A DNA stretch of 64,000 nucleotides from an uncultured Bacteroidales bacterium (GTDB taxonomy: Bacteria > Bacteroidota > Bacteroidia > Bacteroidales > P3). Shown piece by piece: positions 15,838 through 24,979 of the stretch. Location of the stretch: positions 124,001 to 188,000 of the forward strand of contig ONBK01000004.1 of NCBI GenBank assembly GCA_900316055.1, in the 5' to 3' direction. A program made the translations under genes and the position numbers. The stretch's first letter is position 1. Every line of letters begins with the position of its first letter. Below the pieces are notes generated by a model. That model saw only the letters and a list, made by a program, of their open reading frames with translations, was not told the origin of the DNA and did no database searches.

Positions 15838-17674
15838 AATCTACAAACTTAAGGTCCTTGACGTTGAGCTGTATCTCGGTGCGACCACGCCAGTAGTTCT
15901 CCTCGAGCTGGTAACACAGGTCGAAACGGTCGGTACGCATACGCTGCAGGCATTCTCCCATCTGGAAGGCTATGGCAGGATAGGGAGCCGAACGCTCGGA
16001 GATGGGGATGGCGTTAAACTTCAGGTGATTTGTTCCCACAATGCGGGCATTGCCGGTATCGACAAGCTCGCGGGTGACAAAGACCGGCACGTTGTTGTCA
16101 GGTCCGAAGGGAGCAAACTGCTTGAGGATACGGAGGAACTTGGGTGTAATCTGCGAGAAGCCAATCTCGGCATCAATCTCAATTTCCGGGATAGACTCCT
16201 CAGCACCCATCCCCTCGCGCACGAGCTGCTCGAAGCGGTCGACGAACGCCCGCATGTTCTCCTGACGCAGCGAGACACCGGCGGCGCACTTGTGGCCACC
16301 GAAGTGCTCCAGCAGGTCGGCACATTTCTCGAGGGCTTCGTGAACATCGAACTCGTTAATCGAACGCGCCGATCCGGTGATGAGGTCGTCGCTGCCGCGA
16401 GTGAAGACGATGGTGGGCTTATAATAGGCCTCGACGATGCGGCTGGCCACGATGCCCACAACACCACGATGCCAATGCTCGTCGAAGAGCACCAACGACT
16501 GGCGTCCCTTGTAGAAGGGATCGTGGTCGATGCGACGCTTAGCCTCCTCGGTGGCGGCGGTGTCGAGCTCTTTGCGCTCCATATTGTAGCTGTTGATATC
16601 TTCTGCCAGACGACGCGCAATATTGGGGTCGTCGGTGAGCATCAGGCGCACCGAGTCGAATGCCGAACGGATACGGCCGGCAGCATTGATGCGGGGACCG
16701 ATGAGAAACACCAAGTCGGTGATGGTGAGTTCCTTCTCGAAGTAGCCGGTCTTCGGCTTCTCGGACTGATCCGAGGAGTCGGCCGAGTCGGCTTTGCGAC
16801 GGTCCACGTGTCCGTATTTGAGGATAGCCTCGATGCCGGCACGTGGTTTGGTGTTGAGGACGCGGAGGCCGAAGAAGGCCAGCACTCGGTTCTCGCCCAT
16901 GATGGGCACGATGTCGCTGGCGATGGAGACGGCCACCAAATCGAGATACTTCAGGAGTTTCAGTTTCAGCTCTTCCTGACGCTGCTGACGGTGGCTGTCG
17001 AGTTGCTCGGGGAGGTCGCATAGGCGCACACCCATGCGCTGCTCGAGGTGAGCTTCCACAATCTTAAATCCGATACCGCAGCCCGAAAGTTCCTTGTAGG
17101 GATAGGGGCAGTCGACCTGCTTGGGGTCGAGGACGGCTACCGCTTGCGGCACTTCGTCGCCGGGCAGGTGATGGTCGCCGATGATGAAGTCGATGCCATA
17201 CTGCTTGGCATAATCCACCATCTCCATCGCCTTGATGCCACAGTCGAGGGCAATGACCAGCTTTACACCCGTCTCGCGGGCATAGTCAACTCCCTGCTGC
17301 GAGATGCCGTAACCCTCGCGTTCGCGGTCTGGAATATAAAAGTCAATATTTTGGTCCAGCTCCTTGAGGTAGGAATAGACCAACGCTACGGCCGACGTAC
17401 CGTCGACGTCGTAGTCTCCATAGACCATGATGCGTTCTTGTCGCCGAATGGCTTCGTTGATGCGAGCAACAGCCTCATTCATCCCTTTCATAAGGAAAGG
17501 ATCGTGAATCTGATCCAGTCCCGGTCGGAAAAAACGCCGTGCCTCTTCAAACGTGGTGACACCCCGCTCTACGAGCAGAGTAGCGATGTTTTTGTCAACG
17601 CCCAACGATGCCGCAAGTTTCTCAACAATCTCTAAATCATAGTCTTCTCTAATAATCCAACGTTTTTCTTTCAT
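15836..17674 (-). CDS. recJ: Single-stranded-DNA-specific exonuclease RecJ
   Basis: 612 aa. A 5'-3' ssDNA exonuclease of the DHH/DHHA1 family that acts in recombination and mismatch and base-excision repair. Motifs seen are VYGDYDVDGTSA (about 80-91), IGDHHLPGDEV with the DHH triad, and FGGHKCAAGVSL, the DHHA1 GGH motif. The length is near the family norm. A hydrophilic, low-complexity insert (SADSSDQSEKP, near residue 295) is coded by a short repetitive stretch at about 16760-16795. It is divergent from mnmA with a 94-bp gap that must hold both promoters. Confidence 0.95.
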   Translation of the reverse strand: MKEKRWIIREDYDLEIVEKLAASLGVDKNIATLLVERGVTTFEEARRFFRPGLDQIHDPFLMKGMNEAVARINEAIRRQERIMVYGDYDVDGTSAVALVYSYLKELDQNIDFYIPDREREGYGISQQGVDYARETGVKLVIALDCGIKAMEMVDYAKQYGIDFIIGDHHLPGDEVPQAVAVLDPKQVDCPYPYKELSGCGIGFKIVEAHLEQRMGVRLCDLPEQLDSHRQQRQEELKLKLLKYLDLVAVSIASDIVPIMGENRVLAFFGLRVLNTKPRAGIEAILKYGHVDRRKADSADSSDQSEKPKTGYFEKELTITDLVFLIGPRINAAGRIRSAFDSVRLMLTDDPNIARRLAEDINSYNMERKELDTAATEEAKRRIDHDPFYKGRQSLVLFDEHWHRGVVGIVASRIVEAYYKPTIVFTRGSDDLITGSARSINEFDVHEALEKCADLLEHFGGHKCAAGVSLRQENMRAFVDRFEQLVREGMGAEESIPEIEIDAEIGFSQITPKFLRILKQFAPFGPDNNVPVFVTRELVDTGNARIVGTNHLKFNAIPISERSAPYPAIAFQMGECLQRMRTDRFDLCYQLEENYWRGRTEIQLNVKDLKFVD

Positions 17675-17768
17675 GATTTTCTGGCCGTAAAATTACAACT
17701 TTTTTTTCATACGGAGAAAAAAAATTTTCAACCATAATATTTTTTTCCCTTCTTCGTTATCTTTTTAT

Positions 17769-18848
17769 ATGAAAATTGCAGCATTGGTATCGGGAGGCGT
17801 GGACAGTTCGGTGGTGGTACACCTGCTGAAGGAGCAGGGATACACGCCCGACATTTTCTATATCCGCATCGGGATGGAAGATGAGGAGGGATATATCGAC
17901 TGTCCGGCCGAGGAGGATATAGAAATCACGCAGTGGATCGCCCAAAAATACGGCTGCCGTTTCGAAGAGGTAAACCTCCACAAGGAGTACTGGGACAACG
18001 TGGTTTCCTACACCATCGAGACCGTACGCAAAGGTCTGACGCCCAACCCCGACGTGATGTGCAACAAACTCATCAAGTTCGGAGCCTTCGTTGACCGCCG
18101 TGGGAAGGACTACGACCGCATCGCCACCGGCCACTATGCCCGTACTGCCAACCTCGGCGATACGGCGTTTCTGGCCACTGCCAAAGACCCCATCAAGGAC
18201 CAGACCGACTTCCTCTCGCAACTCAGCTACGACCAGATACGACGCTTGATGTTCCCCATCGGGGGGATGATGAAGAGCGAGGTGCGTACAATAGCGCATG
18301 AAGCTCACCTGCCCAGTGCCGACCGCAAGGACTCGCAGGGCATCTGCTTCCTCGGAAAGATCAACTACAACGACTTCATCAAACGCTACTTAGGAGAGAA
18401 GGAGGGGAAGATTGTGGAGTTGGAGACCGGTAAGGTATTAGGCACTCACAAAGGCTACTGGTTCCATACCATCGGCCAGCGCAAGGGGCTGTTCCTCAGC
18501 GGAGGCCCTTGGTTTGTGGTACGAAAGGACATCGAGGAGAATGTGCTGTATGTGAGTCAAGGCTATGACCCCGATGCCGCCCACGGGAAAGAAATCACAC
18601 TGATGGGATTCCACCTACTTAGCGGCTTCTGGCCGGAAACTCCGGATTGTCAGGAATTTCTGAGACGAGAAGTAAAGTTCAAAATCCGCCACACGCCCGA
18701 ATTCCACCAGGGTCACCTGAGCCGCCTGCCCGACGGGTTGGTACGAATTGAGAGCGACGACCGCATTCAGGGTATCGCCGCCGGCCAGTACGCCACCATC
18801 TATGACAACGACGCCCACCTGGTGGTAGCCAGCGGAATGATTATTTAA
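17769..18848 (+). CDS. mnmA: tRNA 2-thiouridylase MnmA
   Basis: 359 aa. It thiolates U34 of tRNA-Lys, -Glu and -Gln with sulfur relayed from a desulfurase. The PP-loop [13 protein letters not shown] lies at residues 8-20. Two catalytic cysteines are present: [13 protein letters not shown] (near 98) and GICFLGK (near 195). The family length is about 360. It starts a plus-strand run with rsmE, a DUF4159 gene, a GIN-domain gene and a CDF transporter. TATCTTTT at 17758 resembles a -7 box but lies only 4 bp from the ATG, so the promoter is uncertain. Confidence 0.95.
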   Translation: MKIAALVSGGVDSSVVVHLLKEQGYTPDIFYIRIGMEDEEGYIDCPAEEDIEITQWIAQKYGCRFEEVNLHKEYWDNVVSYTIETVRKGLTPNPDVMCNKLIKFGAFVDRRGKDYDRIATGHYARTANLGDTAFLATAKDPIKDQTDFLSQLSYDQIRRLMFPIGGMMKSEVRTIAHEAHLPSADRKDSQGICFLGKINYNDFIKRYLGEKEGKIVELETGKVLGTHKGYWFHTIGQRKGLFLSGGPWFVVRKDIEENVLYVSQGYDPDAAHGKEITLMGFHLLSGFWPETPDCQEFLRREVKFKIRHTPEFHQGHLSRLPDGLVRIESDDRIQGIAAGQYATIYDNDAHLVVASGMII

Positions 18849-18881
18849 CCAAACAATACTACCAGTTTAACTACTGACCAT

Positions 18882-19601
18882 ATGCAACTATTCTACAGCA
18901 AAGAGATAACCCCCACAGGTTTCTGCACCCTCGATGCCGAAGAGAGCCGCCATGCGGTGCGTGTGCTGCGACTGCGCGAGGGCGACGAGATGAATGTCAC
19001 CGACGGCCGTGGGAACCTCTACCGCTGCCAGATAGTCGAAGCCAATGACAAAGCCTGCGTGGTGGAAGTATCTGAGTTGCTTTCCGCTTTCCACTTTCCA
19101 CTTTCCACTCTCCACTTGGCAGTGTCCCCCACCAAGAATCCCTCACGCATGGAGTGGCTGGTGGAGAAGGCTGTGGAGATAGGTGTCGGCGAGATCACTC
19201 TCCTCAACTGCGATCACTCCGAGCGCTCCTTCCTCAAGACCGACCGCTTGGAGAAACTGGCCATCAGCGCCATGAAGCAGAGCCTCCACACCGTCCTGCC
19301 CGAAATCCATCCCGCCGTATCGCTCCGCGATTTACTTTCCACTTTCCGCTTTCCACTTTCCACTCAAAAATTCATCGCCCACTGCGAGGCCGACAAGCCC
19401 CGAGTGCCGCTGGCTACCGCCTTGCAACCTGGCAAGGATACTGTGGTGCTTATCGGTCCCGAAGGCGATTTCTCCGAAGATGAGATAGCGCTGGCGCTGG
19501 AATGCAACTTCCAACCCGTGAGCCTCGGTCCCGCTCGCCTGCGCACCGAGACCGCCGCACTCTATGCCGTCACAGCCTTTAACCTAATCAACGACAAATG
19601 A
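18882..19601 (+). CDS. rsmE: 16S rRNA m3U1498 methyltransferase RsmE
   Basis: 239 aa SPOUT methyltransferase acting on 16S rRNA. The PUA-like N-terminus (MQLFYSKEI, ESRHAVRVLRLREGDEM) and knot motifs VLIGPEGDFSEDE (about 189-201) and SLGPARLRTETAALYAV (about 214-230) are clear. Two inserts coded by CTTTCCA repeats give nearly the same peptide at residues 67-78 (LSAFHFPLSTLH) and 151-163 (LSTFRFPLSTQK). These do not belong to the conserved core and should form loops. The stop overlaps the next ATG (ATGA), so translation is coupled. Confidence 0.93.
   Translation: MQLFYSKEITPTGFCTLDAEESRHAVRVLRLREGDEMNVTDGRGNLYRCQIVEANDKACVVEVSELLSAFHFPLSTLHLAVSPTKNPSRMEWLVEKAVEIGVGEITLLNCDHSERSFLKTDRLEKLAISAMKQSLHTVLPEIHPAVSLRDLLSTFRFPLSTQKFIAHCEADKPRVPLATALQPGKDTVVLIGPEGDFSEDEIALALECNFQPVSLGPARLRTETAALYAVTAFNLINDK
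19080..19119 (+). repeat. In-frame CTTTCCA microrepeat in rsmE (first)
   Basis: About five degenerate CTTTCCA units that encode LSAFHFPLSTLH, between the PUA-like domain and the methyltransferase domain. Confidence 0.8.
19333..19366 (+). repeat. In-frame CTTTCCA microrepeat in rsmE (second)
   Basis: A second run of the same 7-bp unit in the same gene that encodes LSTFRFPLSTQK, in the same codon phase as the first. Confidence 0.8.
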
Positions 19602-20251
19602 AACTTTTCAGAATACTCGGATTATTCGGATTACTCGGATTGGCCGGTCAGCTAAGCGCCCAACCGCAACTGGCACTGCTGAAATACGGCGGCGGCGGCG
19701 ACTGGTACGCCAATCCCACCTCGCTCACCAACCTCATCGCTTTCTGCAACCAAGACCAGCAGATGGGTCTCAACCCACAGCCGGCCACTGTCGACGTGGG
19801 CAGCGCTGAACTCTTCAACTATCCCTTCGTCCACATGACCGGCCACGGCAACGTGGTCTTCTCCGACCGCGAGGCTCAAAACCTTCGCACCTACCTCATC
19901 GGCGGCGGATTCCTGCATATCGACGACAACTACGGCCTGAAGGATTTCGTGATGCCGCAGATGAAAAAAGTATTCCCCGAACTCGAGTGGGTCGAGCTGC
20001 CCTTCTCCCACCCTATCTACCACCAGAAATACCAATTCCCCAACGGCCTGCCGAAAATCCACGAGCACGACAACAAGCCCCCCAAGGGCTACGGACTCTT
20101 CTGGGAAGGACGACTCGTCTGTTTCTTCACTTGGGAGTGCGACCTCGGCGACGGCTGGGAGGACCCAGACGTGCACAACGACTCACAAGCCACCCGTCAG
20201 AAAGCCCTCCGCATGGGGAGCAATATCGTGAGATATGTATTTATGAACTAA
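19598..20251 (+). CDS. DUF4159 domain protein, exported
   Basis: 217 aa. A signal peptide (FRILGLFGLLGLAGQLSAQ) is followed by a DUF4159 domain (LALLKYGGGGDWYANPTSLTNLIAF, YPFVHMTGHGNVVFSD, GGFLHIDDNYG, and a C-terminal DGWEDPDVHND). The family is common in Bacteroidota and Planctomycetota, often near ABC/MoxR/BatA-type genes, and its function is unproven. The signal peptide is coded by a short repeat of the ATTCGGATTACTCGG kind (19612-19643). It overlaps rsmE by 4 bases. Confidence 0.85.
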   Translation: MKLFRILGLFGLLGLAGQLSAQPQLALLKYGGGGDWYANPTSLTNLIAFCNQDQQMGLNPQPATVDVGSAELFNYPFVHMTGHGNVVFSDREAQNLRTYLIGGGFLHIDDNYGLKDFVMPQMKKVFPELEWVELPFSHPIYHQKYQFPNGLPKIHEHDNKPPKGYGLFWEGRLVCFFTWECDLGDGWEDPDVHNDSQATRQKALRMGSNIVRYVFMN

Positions 20252-20265
20252 AAACCAAAAGCCAT

Positions 20266-21072
20266 ATGAAACCAGACATGAGAAAAAACAAAAGGTCTTT
20301 TTTGCTGACATGCGTCAGCCTATTCTTCATTCTTCACTCTTCACTCTTCTTTTCCACCGCCTCGGCGGCGGAGAAAGGGCCCAAGAGCAACACCCGCTCC
20401 TACCCCATCGACGGCACCTATCAGAAGTTGATGGCCACCTCGGGATTCGACATCTCATTTAGCGACACTGCGAAAGCGGCCATCGTCACTGTCCCCGAGT
20501 CGGTACACAAACTGGTAGTGGTGGAAGTGAGCAAAGAGACCCTGCGCCTCGCCATACAGGGCAAGGTGAAGCTGAAAGAGCGCCCCACCGTGGTGCTGCC
20601 ACGCAACACACAGATCAAAGCCATCGAACTCACCAACGGTGTCTCGATCAATGCAGGCAAGATGACGTGCGAACAGTTAGCCATCTACCTCAACGACGGA
20701 GCCTCGTTCCGTGGTGAAATCACCGCCAAACTTGTCAGTATCGCACAGGCAGGAGCCTCCAATTTCTATGGTGTTTTCAATGCAGACAATATCGGGCTCA
20801 ACCTCCGCGGAGCTTCTAAAGCCGAGTTGCGCGGAAAATGTCTGAAGAAGTTGACCCTCAAGTTGCGTGAGGCCAGCGCGCTCGACGCCGAGAAGCTGGA
20901 GACACGCCGCATCGAAGGCAGTTTGGGCAGCGCCAGCAACGCTGTGGTGTGGTGTACCGAACAAATCCATGTGCCCGTCGACGATGCCAGCCGTCTCGTC
21001 TACATCGGCCGCCCCCGCATTGCCGACTGCCCCACCGGTGCCATGTCCACCGTCATCCGCAAACAGAAATAA
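20266..21072 (+). CDS. GIN-domain (DUF2807) exported protein
   Basis: 268 aa from ATG 20266; the frame stays open upstream into the previous gene, but a start here gives a normal signal peptide (LLTCVSLFFILHSSLFFSTASAA). The rest is a repetitive right-handed beta-helix-like GIN domain (TSGFDISFSDTAKAAIVTVPES, IKAIELTNGVSINAGKMT, GASNFYGVFNADNIGLNLRGAS, ASALDAEKLETRRIEGSLGSAS), usual in Bacteroidota secreted proteins of unknown role. Part of the signal peptide is coded by TTCTTCACTC-type microrepeats (20320-20352). The CDF gene starts 1 base after its stop. Confidence 0.83.
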   Translation: MKPDMRKNKRSFLLTCVSLFFILHSSLFFSTASAAEKGPKSNTRSYPIDGTYQKLMATSGFDISFSDTAKAAIVTVPESVHKLVVVEVSKETLRLAIQGKVKLKERPTVVLPRNTQIKAIELTNGVSINAGKMTCEQLAIYLNDGASFRGEITAKLVSIAQAGASNFYGVFNADNIGLNLRGASKAELRGKCLKKLTLKLREASALDAEKLETRRIEGSLGSASNAVVWCTEQIHVPVDDASRLVYIGRPRIADCPTGAMSTVIRKQK

Positions 21073-21073
21073 C

Positions 21074-22192
21074 ATGACAGGCGTTCCCGCTGACCGCTCA
21101 CGGAGAATCATCCGCACCAGCATCATTGGCATCGCCACCAACGTACTGCTGGCAGCCTTCAAAGCTGCTGTGGGCCTGCTGGCAAACTCGGTGGCCATCG
21201 TGATGGACGCCGTGAACAACCTCAGCGACGTGTTATCGAGCGTCATCACCATCATCGGCACCAAACTCTCCGCGCGTCCCGCCGACCGCAAGCACCCTTA
21301 CGGACATGGCCGCATCGAATATTTCAGCGCCATCATCATCGCCGTCATCGTCCTCTCGGCAGGCATCACCTCGCTGATCGAGTCCGTGAAGAAAATCTTC
21401 ATACCCACCACACCGAACTACACCACCGTAACCCTCGTAGTCATCATTGTGGCCATCCTGGCAAAATTGCTGTTGGGCAACTACGTAAAGAAGCAGGGCA
21501 AGCAGCTGAATAGCGATGCGCTGGTCGCTTCTGGTTCCGATGCCCTCTTCGATGCCGTCATCACGCTGGCCACACTCATCTCTGCAGGCATCATGTTGCT
21601 GTGGAACATCTCTATCGACGGCATCTTAGGTGCCCTGATTTCCGTTGCCATCATCAAAGCCGGTATCGAGATGGTCTCGTCTCCCGTCAACGAATTGCTC
21701 GGCGCGCATGTCTCGGAGGAACTGGTCCACGACATCAAGCAGGAAGTGATGGAATTCGAAGAGGTGCATGGGGTGTACGACATCATCCTGCACAACTATG
21801 GTCCCGAGGTGATTATCGGCTCGCTGCATATCAGTATCGACGACAGCCTGAATGCCTACCAGATTCATGGCCTCACACGCCATATCTCGGAACAGATGTA
21901 CACGCGACACGGCATCATCATGACCATTGGCATCTATGCCGTCGTCACCGGCGAGAACCGCCTTGCAGCAATGCAAAAGGCCGTTATGAAGACCCTCGGG
22001 CGCCACAAGGACATCGTGCAAATTCATGGCTTCTACTATTTCGAGAAAGAAAACCTCGTCTCTGTCGATGTCGTACCCGACCTCTCGGTCCACGACGAGC
22101 CAGCCTTCTGCCGCCAACTCATCGCCGAGCTGCAGCCCCTGCTGCCCGATGTAAATCTAAGCATCGTGATAGACCACAACTACAGCGAATAA
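21074..22192 (+). CDS. Cation diffusion facilitator (CDF) metal exporter
   Basis: 372 aa. Inner-membrane divalent-metal/H+ antiporter of the CDF/ZitB-FieF type. Membrane segments in the first 210 residues include NVLLAAFKAAVGLLANSVAIVMDAVNN, whose MDAVNNLSDV carries metal-site D/N residues, and the second conserved block HPYGHGRIEYFSA. The C-terminal cytoplasmic domain (about 210-290) has the CDF ferredoxin-like pattern (EVHGVYDIILHNYGP). A further 80-residue tail follows (about 290-372), so it is longer than E. coli FieF. The start at 21074 follows the upstream stop by one base. Metal specificity cannot be read. Confidence 0.9.
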   Translation: MTGVPADRSRRIIRTSIIGIATNVLLAAFKAAVGLLANSVAIVMDAVNNLSDVLSSVITIIGTKLSARPADRKHPYGHGRIEYFSAIIIAVIVLSAGITSLIESVKKIFIPTTPNYTTVTLVVIIVAILAKLLLGNYVKKQGKQLNSDALVASGSDALFDAVITLATLISAGIMLLWNISIDGILGALISVAIIKAGIEMVSSPVNELLGAHVSEELVHDIKQEVMEFEEVHGVYDIILHNYGPEVIIGSLHISIDDSLNAYQIHGLTRHISEQMYTRHGIIMTIGIYAVVTGENRLAAMQKAVMKTLGRHKDIVQIHGFYYFEKENLVSVDVVPDLSVHDEPAFCRQLIAELQPLLPDVNLSIVIDHNYSE

Positions 22193-22218
22193 ACCCATTT
22201 CGCGTAAGTGTGACCCAG

Positions 22219-22267
22219 AAAAAGTCAGCCGTTTTCGATTTTTTTTTCAAAAACGGCTGACTTTTTT
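22219..22267 (+). terminator. Strong rho-independent terminator after the mnmA-CDF run
   Basis: A 16-17-bp stem (AAAAGTCAGCCGTTTT paired with AAAACGGCTGACTTTT) with a T-rich loop and a run of T, 27 bp after the CDF stop. Confidence 0.9.
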
Positions 22268-22333
22268 CAGTGTACATTTTACAAAGAACAGACCCAAGAT
22301 AAAGTGTTATTCAAGAATAGGGATGCTATGTAA

Positions 22334-22388
22334 GCGAAATCACCACTTATGGTTATTGTGGGGTTTCGGCGACGGAGGTATTTTTGCA
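22334..22388 (+). promoter_or_regulatory. 55-bp conserved upstream element, copy A (iron-uptake operon)
   Basis: This block matches 28608-28662 in 50 of 55 bases. It contains TTG (22356) - 20 bases - TATTTTTG (22379-22386), a Bacteroidota promoter, and ends 21 bases before the ATG of the barrel gene. The shared part extends well upstream of the -33 box, so it probably also holds a regulator site. Confidence 0.75.
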
Positions 22389-22409
22389 ACACGAATAAAA
22401 AAAAATAAC

Positions 22410-23732
22410 ATGGATATAAAAAATTGTTTTATTGCAACTTGTATTATTGGAGCTATAGTTCTTGCCACTCCTGTATCGGCGCAAAACGAACAGAGGACGG
22501 CGAAAGACAGCGTCTCGCGACTCACTATCGGTGGCTATGGGGAGGCGGTGTTCAGCCGCCATTTCTATTCGGACAATGTGTTCCGCTACTCGCATGCCGA
22601 CCGCTACAAGGACGCTCCCTCCTATTCGCGGCTCGACTTGCCGCACGCCGTCATCATGCTGAGTTACGACTTCGGGCACGGATGGAGCATCGGCACGGAG
22701 ATTGAGTTCGAGCACGGTGGCATAGAAGCCGCCGTGGAGAAGGAGACGGAGGAGACGGGCGAGTTCGAGCAGGAGATTGAACGCGGTGGCGAGGTGGCGT
22801 TGGAGCAGTTCTGGGTGCAGAAAAGCTTCAATAAATATCTGAATGTGCGCGCGGGACATATAGTGGTGCCGGTGGGAATGACCAACAGCAACCACCTGCC
22901 CACGCAGTTCTTCGGTCTCTACCGTCCCGAGGGCGAGAACACCATCATGCCCTGCACCTGGCATGAGACGGGCGTGAGCCTATGGGGCAAAGCGGGCAGC
23001 TGGCGCTACGAGGTGCAGCTGCTGCCGGCGCTGAACAGCAACCTCTTCAACGATGCGGGATGGGTGCACAACGGGAGTGCCTCGCCCTATGAGTTCCGTC
23101 CGGCCAACAGCCTCGCTGGTGCCGCACGTGTCGACTGGTCGGGCATGAAAGGCCTGCGACTGAGCTTGAGCGGCTATGTGGGCAACACCTTCAACAATGA
23201 CATCACGACGACGGTATATCCCGAAACCTCGCGCTACCACGGCGCCACAGGAACCCTGATGATAGGATGTTTCGACTTTGCCTATAAGAACCGTTGGCTG
23301 GTGGTTCGTGGAAATGTGGATTACGGCCATCTGGGCGATGCCAGCCTTATCAGCACCCGCAACAAGAACCAGACGACGATGACCGGCAACCCCTACCCTC
23401 ACACCGCTGTGGGCGAGAATGCCTGGGACGCTTCGATTGAAGCGGGGGTCGACTTGCTACAGATATTCAAACAATCAAACAATCCGACAATCAAACAATC
23501 CAAACTCTGGCTCTTCGGACGTTACGACCACTACGACAGTTTCGTCCCCGCCGACGGGTGGGCCGATGTGGAGTGGGCCGAACGGCAGGTGGTGAGCGCG
23601 GGAGTGAACTACTACCCGCTGCCCGAAATCGCCATCAAGGTCGAAGGCGGCGTGCGACTGTTGTCCAGCCAGTACAACAATGAGCCCTATTGCGCCATAG
23701 GGGTGACCTGGGCGGGATTCTTCAAAAAGTGA
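22410..23732 (+). CDS. Outer-membrane beta-barrel (porin-like) protein of an iron-uptake operon
   Basis: 440 aa from ATG 22410 (earlier in-frame Mets lie upstream of or inside the promoter). Signal peptide IIGAIVLATPVSAQ. Then a barrel with many alternating strands (LTIGGYGEAVFSRHFYSDN, GWSIGTEIEFEHGG, FNKYLNVRAGHIVVPVG, MTNSNHLPTQFFGLYRPEGEN), similar to phosphate-selective-porin-like Bacteroidota proteins, ending in a strand with Phe near the C-terminus. A microrepeat insert (QSNNPTIKQSK, about 354-364) lies near the end and probably sits in a loop. Genes for imelysin and a di-haem oxidoreductase follow on the same strand; together they suggest iron or haem acquisition. Confidence 0.82.
   Translation: MDIKNCFIATCIIGAIVLATPVSAQNEQRTAKDSVSRLTIGGYGEAVFSRHFYSDNVFRYSHADRYKDAPSYSRLDLPHAVIMLSYDFGHGWSIGTEIEFEHGGIEAAVEKETEETGEFEQEIERGGEVALEQFWVQKSFNKYLNVRAGHIVVPVGMTNSNHLPTQFFGLYRPEGENTIMPCTWHETGVSLWGKAGSWRYEVQLLPALNSNLFNDAGWVHNGSASPYEFRPANSLAGAARVDWSGMKGLRLSLSGYVGNTFNNDITTTVYPETSRYHGATGTLMIGCFDFAYKNRWLVVRGNVDYGHLGDASLISTRNKNQTTMTGNPYPHTAVGENAWDASIEAGVDLLQIFKQSNNPTIKQSKLWLFGRYDHYDSFVPADGWADVEWAERQVVSAGVNYYPLPEIAIKVEGGVRLLSSQYNNEPYCAIGVTWAGFFKK
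23465..23502 (+). repeat. In-frame CAATCAAA-type microrepeat in the barrel gene
   Basis: Degenerate 8-bp units that encode KQSNNPTIKQSKL. They belong to the family seen in maf and aroE. Confidence 0.75.
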
Positions 23733-23762
23733 AGAGTTAAGAGTTAAAAGTTAAGAGTTGAA
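23731..23762. repeat. 7-bp microrepeat spacer
   Basis: AAGAGTT-type units lie directly after the barrel stop codon, before the imelysin gene. Confidence 0.65.
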
Positions 23763-23783
23763 ATAATTAAAACAATAATAATT

Positions 23784-24938
23784 ATGAAGCATTTATTCAG
23801 AACTTTGGCGGTGGCGCTGATGGCCACCCTGACACTCGCTTCGTGCGAGAAAGAGAACAACAACGATGTCGTAGATGACGACCTGCAGGCACAAGCCATT
23901 GTCGAACAGTTTGTGGAGCACACTGTGTCTCCCACCTACACGGCGCTGGCCGCCAACACCGAGGCGCTGGCCAACCAGCTGGCCGCCCTCAAGGCCAACC
24001 TCACGGACGCCGGTGTGCAGCAGGCCTGCGAGACTTTCCTCGCCGCCCGCGAGCAGTGGGAGAAGAGCGAAGCCTTCCTCTTCGGTGCTGCCGGCGACTT
24101 CGGCATCGACCCCCACATCGACAGCTGGCCTCTCGATGAGGATGCTTTCAACACCCTGATGAGCAGCCCTGCCATGCTGGAAGCCCTCGACGCTGAGAAC
24201 GGCGACGTGGTGGCCGGCGAGCGACTAGGCAACGCCCTGCTGGGATTCCACGGCATTGAGTACATATTGTTCCGCAACGGCCAGCCCCGCAGTGCCAACG
24301 ATATCACCGCCGACCAGTGGAAATATGTGGTGGCAGTGGCTGGCGACCTGCGCAACCGCTGCTATCAGCTCGAGGTGGGTTGGCTCGGCGATGCTGCTCC
24401 CGCTGCGCATATCGAGAAACTCGACGACTTGGAGATGCCGTACACCGTGGCCGGTGGCAACTACAGCTATGGCGAGAACCTGAAGAACGCTGGTGTGGAT
24501 GGCAGCACCTACAGCTCAAGACAGGCCGCCTTGATGGCCATACTGCAGGGCTGCTCCGACATCGCTGACGAGGTGGGCAGCAGCAAGATTTACGCCGCCT
24601 GGCACGGCGAGGACGTCACCTATATCGAGTCGCCCTACAGCTATATGTCCATCACCGACTTCCGCAATAACATCGTCAGCATACAGAATGCTTACATGGG
24701 AGGTGTGGCAAGCCAGCGCAACGAGAGCCGTTCGCTGCACAGCTATATGCATCAGATGGACGCTGCACTTGACGCCAAGGTGGTTGCCGCCATCGAGAAT
24801 GCGCTGGCCAAAATCGACGCTATGCCCGCCCCCTTCGCCCTGCACTACAGCGATGCCGCCAACGGCGAAGCTGTGGAAGCTTGTGCCGAACTGAGCGACG
24901 CCCTCGGCGAGGCAATTGATGCAGTACGTAATAATTAG
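23784..24938 (+). CDS. Imelysin (M75-like) lipoprotein, iron-regulated type
   Basis: 384 aa. Lipoprotein signal ALMATLTLASC. The body matches imelysin/insulin-cleaving membrane protease-like proteins (EfeO/IrpA relatives) and carries the family GxHxxE motif as GFHGIEYILF (near residues 153-162). The family is tied to iron uptake; peptidase activity is doubtful, as it is for most homologues. It lies between an outer-membrane barrel and a DUF1111 di-haem protein, an order known from other bacterial iron-uptake clusters. Predicted to be lipid-anchored in the cell envelope. Confidence 0.88.
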   Translation: MKHLFRTLAVALMATLTLASCEKENNNDVVDDDLQAQAIVEQFVEHTVSPTYTALAANTEALANQLAALKANLTDAGVQQACETFLAAREQWEKSEAFLFGAAGDFGIDPHIDSWPLDEDAFNTLMSSPAMLEALDAENGDVVAGERLGNALLGFHGIEYILFRNGQPRSANDITADQWKYVVAVAGDLRNRCYQLEVGWLGDAAPAAHIEKLDDLEMPYTVAGGNYSYGENLKNAGVDGSTYSSRQAALMAILQGCSDIADEVGSSKIYAAWHGEDVTYIESPYSYMSITDFRNNIVSIQNAYMGGVASQRNESRSLHSYMHQMDAALDAKVVAAIENALAKIDAMPAPFALHYSDAANGEAVEACAELSDALGEAIDAVRNN

Positions 24939-24979
24939 TAGTTAAGTAGACAGAAGTTAAGTAGTTAAGACAAATGAAA
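24937..24979 (+). repeat. 43-bp direct repeat, left copy
   Basis: It covers the end of the imelysin gene, the spacer and the first codons of the di-haem gene. It is identical to 26558-26600 at 42 of 43 bases. Confidence 0.9.
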
